The notes below the pieces were generated by a model. It saw nothing but the letters and a program-made list of their open reading frames with translations. It searched no databases and was not told where the DNA came from. A program made the position numbers and the translations under genes. Below are positions 51,364-57,027 of a stretch of DNA of 57,027 bases, one piece after another (within the stretch, counting starts at the first letter, position 1; every line of letters begins with the position of its first letter). This stretch comes from Flavobacteriaceae bacterium (GTDB lineage: Bacteria; Bacteroidota; Bacteroidia; Flavobacteriales; Flavobacteriaceae), in NCBI GenBank assembly GCA_017857815.1, contig JAFMCL010000018.1, forward strand, positions 1-57,027, written 5' to 3'.

Positions 51364-53265
51364 CTACATTATTTTTTTTAAAATAAGAGCAGCTCCTTTA
51401 TTTTTTTTCAGAAAATTTTTTAACACGTATTCTGAAGTTATTGTTAATGTTTCTACAGATACCCTTGTTAATGTTTTAACTTCGTCATTATCAGTGAAAA
51501 TAGTAGCTTCATATTTGCTATTTGGATCTAAGAAATCAAACGGTATATTGAAATCCCTTTCTTGATCTCCATTAAGTACGCCTACAAACCACGTAGTTTC
51601 ACTTTTTCTGGCTACAACAGCATATTTCCCTGGATAACCTTCAATAACCTTAGTGTCATCCCATACTGTAGGTAACTGATCAAAAAAAGTTAATTCTGGA
51701 ACTTCGGTAATAAATTTGTCATTACCACCTGCTCCATCTGCTTTAGGTACTGAATTTATGGGTCTATCATACCAATAGAGAAACTGCCATGGACTATAAA
51801 TACAAATTGACTTGGCAAGTTGAGAAGCATGTGAACCAAGTTTGTCATCCACTCTATCTGCAAAATAGCAGTTGGTATGGTCTCCAGCTCCAGCCAACAT
51901 TCGCACAAACAAGGTTTTTAAAACCATGCTATTATCGGGCGATGCTTCATCGCCACGAATACCTTCCTGTGTCATCAGGTTTGGGTAAGTACGTGAATAA
52001 CCTGTAGGGCGGTATTCATCATGAATATTCACCATTAATTTATGATCTGCTGCCTTTCGAACAGCATTGTGTAACCAACTTGTCCATTTCTGAGAACCTA
52101 CATTTACAAAGCCATACTTAAGCCCTTTTACACCCCAAGATTTTATCAAAGGCAATAGTTCATCTAGCTGTTTCTCTAATGCTCTCCTATTTACATACAA
52201 GATTACTCCAATCCCTTTACTTTCAGCATATTTGATTACTTGATGAAGATCAAGTGGACCTTTGGAACGATTTGGGTCAACAGTAACTGTAGAAGCATCA
52301 GATGAGTCGTCATATTCATTTCCGTACCATCCTGCATCAAATTCGATATATTGTAAATTATGCTTAACTGCAAAATCTACGCAAGCTATTCCTCCTTGTG
52401 TTGTCAGTGTTACTTCACGAATTACTTTCCCTGGCTTGATCCAATCAGAATTTGCTATTTTATTGGGATCATTTAGGTTCAGCAATAAGTAATTATTCTC
52501 TAAAATTTCACCCGCTGAATTTCCTGCCATTATTGTCCTCCAGGGACTATTAAACGCACCATTATAGTTTACCTGACTAGAAAGGTCGGCTACAAGTACA
52601 GCTGGTTTTTCATGGTTAACATTAAATTTCATTCGAGCAAAATCAATTAATGCAGCCTCTCCAAGAGAAACAAATAAAGAATCGTTCAACTGTGCTAAAA
52701 GAGGGCGTTCAATTGAAGTATTGTTAAGTTCAGAAAATTTTCTTTTAATAATTTTAGCTTGAGCTTTATTTGAAATCCATACTTCTGAATTAGCAGGTAA
52801 TGCAAATTCTGTAAGTTCCGCTTCAATGGTGGTTTGCTTTGCATTTTCAAATTCATACCTAAAGGCAATACCTTCATTATAAGCCCTTATGTTTAATTGA
52901 AAAATAGGCATATCTGGGACATTAGAACTAAAGCTAACAACCGCCTGCTGATATTGTTCAGGATAAATATTTTTTTCACCGAAAATGGGTTTCCAGTGGC
53001 TATTTACTTTACTTTCTTTGACAGTATTTATTGTTAATTTATTCAAGTCATGTTCATTTTCGGAAAATTTAAACCCCATGGAGGATTTTCCAATAATTTC
53101 CTTGTTTTTGAAATAGACATAGTAAAAAAGCTGTGACCTTTCATTCCTTAGTTCAAATCGAAAATTGCCATCAGGACTTATTACATTAACTTGATTTTGG
53201 ACTGAGCATGACTCATGTAGAATACTTAGAAAAAATGTTATTAATAATCCAAAAGTGATTTTCAT
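51364..53265 (-). CDS. Glycoside hydrolase family 97 (inverting, SusB-like type)
   Basis: A 633-residue secreted GH97. An N-terminal signal peptide ends near ESCS, with no canonical lipobox. The N-terminal beta-sandwich domain is followed by a TIM barrel (YIEFDAGWYG, then GVILYVNRR) and a C-terminal beta domain. In retaining GH97 enzymes a nucleophile Asp lies after the GVK strand; here the place is Gly (G385 in LKYGFVN), as in the inverting alpha-glucosidase SusB. NIHDEYRPTGYSRTYPNLM and TQEGIRGDE carry the conserved acids. The substrate is probably an alpha-glucoside or alpha-galactoside. No SusC/D genes are adjacent. Confidence 0.92.
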   Translation of the reverse strand: MKITFGLLITFFLSILHESCSVQNQVNVISPDGNFRFELRNERSQLFYYVYFKNKEIIGKSSMGFKFSENEHDLNKLTINTVKESKVNSHWKPIFGEKNIYPEQYQQAVVSFSSNVPDMPIFQLNIRAYNEGIAFRYEFENAKQTTIEAELTEFALPANSEVWISNKAQAKIIKRKFSELNNTSIERPLLAQLNDSLFVSLGEAALIDFARMKFNVNHEKPAVLVADLSSQVNYNGAFNSPWRTIMAGNSAGEILENNYLLLNLNDPNKIANSDWIKPGKVIREVTLTTQGGIACVDFAVKHNLQYIEFDAGWYGNEYDDSSDASTVTVDPNRSKGPLDLHQVIKYAESKGIGVILYVNRRALEKQLDELLPLIKSWGVKGLKYGFVNVGSQKWTSWLHNAVRKAADHKLMVNIHDEYRPTGYSRTYPNLMTQEGIRGDEASPDNSMVLKTLFVRMLAGAGDHTNCYFADRVDDKLGSHASQLAKSICIYSPWQFLYWYDRPINSVPKADGAGGNDKFITEVPELTFFDQLPTVWDDTKVIEGYPGKYAVVARKSETTWFVGVLNGDQERDFNIPFDFLDPNSKYEATIFTDNDEVKTLTRVSVETLTITSEYVLKNFLKKNKGAALILKKIM

Positions 53266-53315
53266 TTTTTATCAAATTTTATATTTAATTATATTTTGGC
53301 TCGTCTATTCATTTG

Positions 53316-53705
53316 TTAATTGCACCATTCGGTTCCCCAATCAGTATGTCCACGTCCATCCCAACATTTTCTATTTGTTTTGATTTCATGAACTGTCCAT
53401 TTTTTGCCTGTCAGTTCAGCTGTCATAACAATTTTAGTTGCTCTTTGCGAGTCATCTTCTTGTCCGTCATGAATTAGAGTAACTTCTATTAGTCCGTTAC
53501 GCAATTCTTTACTTTCTATTTCAAGCTCAGGTGTGCCTTCATTAGGAGGATGGTTGTAATAGAATTCAATTAATTGTTCCGATGTTGCAATGTCAGTTCT
53601 TGTTTCAATCTTTTTATTGAATTCTGCTGGGTCTTTAATGTCAAAATTCTCTGAACAAGATGTCAGAAAGATAATTGATATTAAGAATCCAAAAATTCGT
53701 TTCAT
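53316..53705 (-). CDS. Small lipoprotein with a Cys/Gly-rich tail
   Basis: A 129-residue lipoprotein. The ATG giving MKRIFGFLISIIFLTSC is chosen because the lipobox LTSC then lies at residue 17. The mature part is beta-rich and ends in NRKCWDGRGHTDWGTEWCN, two cysteines that may form a disulphide. I have no named family. The start codon lies 16 bp after a long palindrome that separates it from the next gene. Confidence 0.75.
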   Translation of the reverse strand: MKRIFGFLISIIFLTSCSENFDIKDPAEFNKKIETRTDIATSEQLIEFYYNHPPNEGTPELEIESKELRNGLIEVTLIHDGQEDDSQRATKIVMTAELTGKKWTVHEIKTNRKCWDGRGHTDWGTEWCN

Positions 53706-53721
53706 GTTTTTTAAATGTATG

Positions 53722-53848
53722 ATAACGGCTCGGCTATGAGTAGTTGCGTGGGTTAGCACTTACCTTTGCAAGTACACACAGAACTGAAAATCCGCGAGGA
53801 TTTTCGTAAGTGGGCGAGAACTAGCAATTACTTATAGCCATTGTTGCC
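53722..53848. repeat. Cassette-like imperfect palindrome, element 1
   Basis: The outer arms GGCTATGAGTAGTTGC and GCAATTACTTATAGCC pair over 16 bp with two G.T wobbles on the plus strand. Outside them lie ATAACGGCTC on the left and ATTGTTGCC on the right, which form an asymmetric bulge. Further in, CACTTAC pairs with GTAAGTG, and the centre is a perfect 8-bp hairpin GAAAATCC-GCGA-GGATTTTC with a GNRA-type loop. It occupies nearly the whole gap between two genes and shares ends and an internal segment with element 2. Confidence 0.8.
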
Positions 53849-53857
53849 AATAGTTTT

Positions 53858-56251
53858 TTATTCAGTTTTTTTGTCAATTTTTCTCTCGTAAAATGAACTC
53901 CAAAAAGTTTCATCATATTTTACACGGTTTAAAACAGTCTGGTTCTTTTCTCTCCATTCATATTCAATGTCCTCAACATCTTTTAGTTCAAAATCAAATA
54001 AATAAGAATCTAATTCGATAATCCTACGATTACGTTTGTTTTCCTTATTTATTGATTCACTATAACTTCTGTTAAAGTATTGAATAGCATAATATTTGTC
54101 ATTGCCACTAATTTGAGAATAAGTACAAATATTTTCCTCCTTAATCGTCGTTTCAACTATGTCTTTGTAATTTTCATAGCCTTTGAAGTGTTTCTGTATT
54201 TCTTCTTTTTTTAGCGTAGTTTCCCAATTCTCAATGACCTTTACAATAGCAAAATTGTCTTTGTTAATATATACTCTGCCCATATATTTTGTAGGGTACG
54301 GTCTATTCGTATAATTCCACTTATTTCGCTCTGTTTGAAATGCAATTATATATGTATCATCATCATTTTCATTGTTTGACTTGACAAAGTTCAACTTAAA
54401 TTTCTTATACTTTCTTTTATGCAGAATATTGGCATATCGAATTGCATTTTCTCTAAAAGTAAAAAATTGAGAACTATATTTATACTTTTTAGGAGTCTTA
54501 TTTGTATTCCATTTAATTTGCTCTACTCTATTTGTTACTACAAAAGGTGATAGATAACCACAATCATAATCTTTAGTGATAAGTTCTAAGTCTATTAGAT
54601 TACTATCGTTTTTGTTATCTAAAATTTTACAGTACCTGTAAAAATTGAAAGGCTTAGTTGGGTGATTTAACTTTTTATCTAAAATAGCTTTTCTTAATAC
54701 TGTCTTTGGCGATAAATAACCAGAAATTACAACTTCTTCTAATTCTTCAAATCTTGGTTTTAAATACGTTTTATCGTTTAGTTCTTTTAGTGAAATTATT
54801 TTCGTTTCAAAACCTACTGACGAAATAGCCACAGTTGCACTTTCTAGCATTGCTTTCTTAATTGTTATTTCAAAAAAACCATTTTCATCTGCTACTCTGT
54901 AGATTTCTTGTTCTTTTAGGATTAAGGTAGCAAATGGTACAGGCTCATTGGTTTCTTTATCGAAAATTTGACCTTTTAAGACAATATTTTGACCTACTTG
55001 TATTTGTTCAATTTTCTTAGCTAAAGTCAGCTGTTTAGTTGAAGTTTCAATAGTATCCTTTTTAGAATCTAATTTTGGTAGTGTTGCTTTTTGAAAGAAT
55101 ATGTAACCATCATGTAGTTGGTCTAATCTTGCTTCGGTAAAGTCAATAAAATTTAATAATCGAGTATCTTTAGTTAAACCCATACCTTCTTGATTGGATG
55201 AAACAAATAGGTAAGGACTTTTAAAATTACTTAACTCATACTCAAACGATTTTTCCTTGATTGGTGTTTTGTGCCATTTTTTAGTACCCAAGTCCAAAAG
55301 CGAATCGTTAGCGTGTATAGTTGCCAAGCTATAGGATTTTTCCTTTAATTCTTTGTGAATGTAAGAGCCCATTGAAACAAATTCTTTCGCTACTGGTTTT
55401 TTTATGCTTGAATTATCATTGATAATATGAATGTTGTCCGCCCAACAAATGATTTTCTCATCTGGATTTCTTTTGATGTAACTTAATAGATTGTCTGACA
55501 TTTGTTTGTCTCTAATATTATCGTTTTTATTTCCAAAGTCGGTAGTCAGTATTTCTTCCGTGTTGTTATATGCATCTTGAGAACAGGCTAACAGGCTCTT
55601 TGTAAATTGTTTCCAATAATAATTAGTATCGGTTTGTTCCAATTGATTTATTTGTCCAATAATTCTCTTTAATTCCTTTTCGTAGTTATTGTATTTAATG
55701 TCATCTTCCTCAAAAGTTACGATGTCTAAAACACTTTCGATAACAATTCCAAAGTCGTCTTCATCGAGTTTTAATTCAATTTTTGTTTTTTCTAAATAGT
55801 CGAAAAAATCTTCTATAAATTGTGAAGTATTATCTATTTGTGAGTCAAAACCTATTACTTTTAAGTTGTTGCTGTCTATATAGTCGACAAGTCTTTGAAA
55901 CTCTAATGTGTTTGACCAAACACCCCAAATAGCATTATTGAATTCTTTTGGTTCAAATCCATTTTTGTTCATTTTCCATAAGTCATACATAGAGGATTCC
56001 ATGGCAATAGTTGTGAAGCCTAATTCTTGATGAAGGTATTCAACAACTCGGGCTTTCATCTCAAATATGTTACCATACATATGAGTTTGCTCTCCTAACA
56101 TTACAATTTGTTTGCCTTTTAACTCAGATTTTAAAAATGACAAATCCGAAGTCTCTTTTGATTCAGGTGGAAGAAGTGTTATTGTCTTTAATTCTTGCGA
56201 TTTAACAATGAATGTGAAAAGAAAAAAGAATATGGTAAATTTTGATTTCAT
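53858..56251 (-). CDS. Erythromycin-esterase-like protein fused to a carboxypeptidase-regulatory-like domain
   Basis: A 797-residue exported protein with a signal peptide (1-18, ending VKSQ). Residues 35-390 look like the EreA/EreB/ChaN fold: GEQTH at 53-57, TIAMESS around E85, and ICWADNIHII near 275. Residues about 418-500 form a CarboxypepD_reg-like beta domain (LKGQIFDKETNEPVPFATLIL). The remaining 300 residues are a beta-rich region of unknown function that often follows this domain in Bacteroidota. The protein is about twice the length of a plain esterase. Whether it acts on macrolides is unknown; many relatives do not. Confidence 0.8.
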   Translation of the reverse strand: MKSKFTIFFFLFTFIVKSQELKTITLLPPESKETSDLSFLKSELKGKQIVMLGEQTHMYGNIFEMKARVVEYLHQELGFTTIAMESSMYDLWKMNKNGFEPKEFNNAIWGVWSNTLEFQRLVDYIDSNNLKVIGFDSQIDNTSQFIEDFFDYLEKTKIELKLDEDDFGIVIESVLDIVTFEEDDIKYNNYEKELKRIIGQINQLEQTDTNYYWKQFTKSLLACSQDAYNNTEEILTTDFGNKNDNIRDKQMSDNLLSYIKRNPDEKIICWADNIHIINDNSSIKKPVAKEFVSMGSYIHKELKEKSYSLATIHANDSLLDLGTKKWHKTPIKEKSFEYELSNFKSPYLFVSSNQEGMGLTKDTRLLNFIDFTEARLDQLHDGYIFFQKATLPKLDSKKDTIETSTKQLTLAKKIEQIQVGQNIVLKGQIFDKETNEPVPFATLILKEQEIYRVADENGFFEITIKKAMLESATVAISSVGFETKIISLKELNDKTYLKPRFEELEEVVISGYLSPKTVLRKAILDKKLNHPTKPFNFYRYCKILDNKNDSNLIDLELITKDYDCGYLSPFVVTNRVEQIKWNTNKTPKKYKYSSQFFTFRENAIRYANILHKRKYKKFKLNFVKSNNENDDDTYIIAFQTERNKWNYTNRPYPTKYMGRVYINKDNFAIVKVIENWETTLKKEEIQKHFKGYENYKDIVETTIKEENICTYSQISGNDKYYAIQYFNRSYSESINKENKRNRRIIELDSYLFDFELKDVEDIEYEWREKNQTVLNRVKYDETFWSSFYERKIDKKTE

Positions 56252-56305
56252 TTATTTTAAACTGTTGTAGGTTTCGTTTTTTTAGGCTGGTTGGTTAAAA
56301 TTATT

Positions 56306-56434
56306 GGCAACGGTCTAGTATAAGAATAGTAGCGGATGTTCACGCACTAACTTTTCGTTTAAACACAGACCTTTATTATATTTACTTACTTTCATTTAGC
56401 TATTAAACCGCTATTATTTTTATACATTGTTACC
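56306..56434. repeat. Cassette-like imperfect palindrome, element 2
   Basis: Outer arms GTATAAGAATAGTAGCGG and CCGCTATTATTTTTATAC pair over 18 bp with two G.T wobbles on the plus strand, at the same two places as in element 1. Outside them GGCAACGGTCTA and ATTGTTACC form the same asymmetric end (5-6 against 3 bases). An internal segment (GCACTAACTTTTCG, then ACACAGA) matches element 1. It starts 8 bp after the stop of the protease-like gene and ends 54 bp before the fusion gene. Confidence 0.78.
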
Positions 56435-56442
56435 TGCTGGCT

Positions 56443-57027
56443 TTATTTCATATATTTTTCCAAATATCCACTCTCTCTTAAAAATCTGTCATAATCCTCG
56501 ATATTCAGAATATGATTAACGGCTAATTTCTTGTCTATTGCTTTATTAAAAAAGGCTTTTACTATTTCATAGCCAATCCAATAGCCTAAATCGTTTGGTC
56601 GATTGTCTTTTCCGCTTGTTCCATAAAGCCAATCTTGCATATCATTTTCATACATTTTTTTTACAAATTCCTTACATAATTCTTCTTTATGTTCATTTCC
56701 GTATTTATTTGCTTCTTGATTTCCTTTTATTCCTGTGACTAACTCCGCGATAAAGTCAGCCATTCCTTCGAGGATTGATTGTTGAAGTAAATTAGTTTCT
56801 CCACCTTCAGGCCATTTTTGTTGGAAATGTATTGATTCGTGAATTACTAATTCAGGAAGATGGTCTAAACTTGTCAGTTTTTCAGCTCCGATTAGTAGTC
56901 CATTTTCAGATGAAGTTCCTCCGCTATTAAAACGTCCAACTACAAAATAAACTGGTGGATAAACTGCATATGGATACCAATACTCCAAAGCATAAAAATA
57001 TGGTTTAATTCGTTTTTCTTGTTCCTT
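56443..57027 (-). CDS. Putative zinc metalloprotease (DUF2268-like), 5' end outside the window
   Basis: The frame is open to the window edge, so the first residues, including any signal peptide, are missing; a TTG at 56988 is not the real start. HESIH (an HExxH zinc motif) lies in PELVIHESIHFQQKW, followed about 20 residues on by SILEGMADFIAELVTG, which can supply the third ligand. VYFVVGRFNSGGTSS before it fits the DUF2268-type predicted proteases of Bacteroidota. Its stop is followed after 8 bp by element 2. Confidence 0.75.
   Translation of the reverse strand, partial: KEQEKRIKPYFYALEYWYPYAVYPPVYFVVGRFNSGGTSSENGLLIGAEKLTSLDHLPELVIHESIHFQQKWPEGGETNLLQQSILEGMADFIAELVTGIKGNQEANKYGNEHKEELCKEFVKKMYENDMQDWLYGTSGKDNRPNDLGYWIGYEIVKAFFNKAIDKKLAVNHILNIEDYDRFLRESGYLEKYMK

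Noticed and set aside
53722-53848. Element 1 as an ordinary Rho-independent terminator
   Set aside because: The central 8-bp hairpin is followed by GTAAG and not by a T run, and the whole structure is 127 bp with paired outer arms far from it.
53722-56434. Calling the two palindromes integron attC sites
   Set aside because: The conserved core GTTRRRY/RYYYAAC is absent and no intI-like gene is in the window; only the layout and fold are alike.

Overview
The window is a chromosomal segment of a low-GC member of the Bacteroidota, most likely a marine member of the Flavobacteriaceae. Four things point there: the gene order (tuf-tRNA-Trp-secE-nusG-rplKAJL-rpoBC; rpmB-rpmG-DUF4295-ftsY-rimO; bshC-guaA-LysM/PBP1 protein-pyrG-yidC-mnmA), promoters of the TTTG / TAnnTTTG type instead of TTGACA/TATAAT, A-rich start regions with few Shine-Dalgarno sequences, and many short lipoproteins plus GH43 and GH97 glycoside hydrolases. 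Product names come from motif recognition by eye; no database search was run.

Layout. (1) 1-4.8 kb, accessory: the end of a tRNA-Tyr gene, tRNA-Gly and tRNA-Thr, followed by a decayed insertion. It holds a pseudogene fragment, a GH43 glycosidase, a small lipoprotein, a degenerate direct repeat of the 3' half of tRNA-Thr (a likely old attachment site), and a secreted fibre-like repeat protein. (2) 5.0-7.3 kb: aconitase on the minus strand. (3) 7.7-20.6 kb, core information processing: EF-Tu, tRNA-Trp, SecE, NusG, L11, L1, L10, L7/L12, RpoB, RpoC and a DUF3467 protein, closed by a strong terminator. (4) 20.6-36.7 kb, housekeeping: RF3, IPP isomerase, a pterin synthase, AlkB, HtpG, a TetR/ABC1-kinase pair, a KAS III protein, a sodium symporter, RecR, a 2-oxoacid dehydrogenase E2, an exonuclease, an FAH protein and CinA. 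(5) 36.7-50.5 kb, a mostly co-directional run: L28, L33, DUF4295, FtsY, an alpha/beta hydrolase, RimO, BshC, GuaA, a LysM protein, CTP synthase, YidC and MnmA. (6) 50.6-57.0 kb, accessory, all on the minus strand: a small basic ORF, a Coq4-like membrane protein, a GH97 glycosidase, a small lipoprotein, an erythromycin-esterase-like fusion protein and a truncated putative zinc protease.

The most interesting signal is in region 6. Each of the two intergenic gaps behind the last two genes is filled by a long imperfect palindrome of about 127-129 bp. The two palindromes share end motifs and an internal segment. Their stems differ at five positions, and all five differences are compensated on the opposite arm. 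Both stems also carry two G.T wobbles at identical places, so the strand antisense to the genes folds better than the coding strand. Each element lies 8-10 bp after a stop codon, giving a repeated gene-plus-element unit that resembles an integron cassette with attC, although the classical attC core motifs are absent. The second most interesting signal is the tRNA-Thr remnant: it suggests that an integrative element split an ancestral tRNA-tuf operon.
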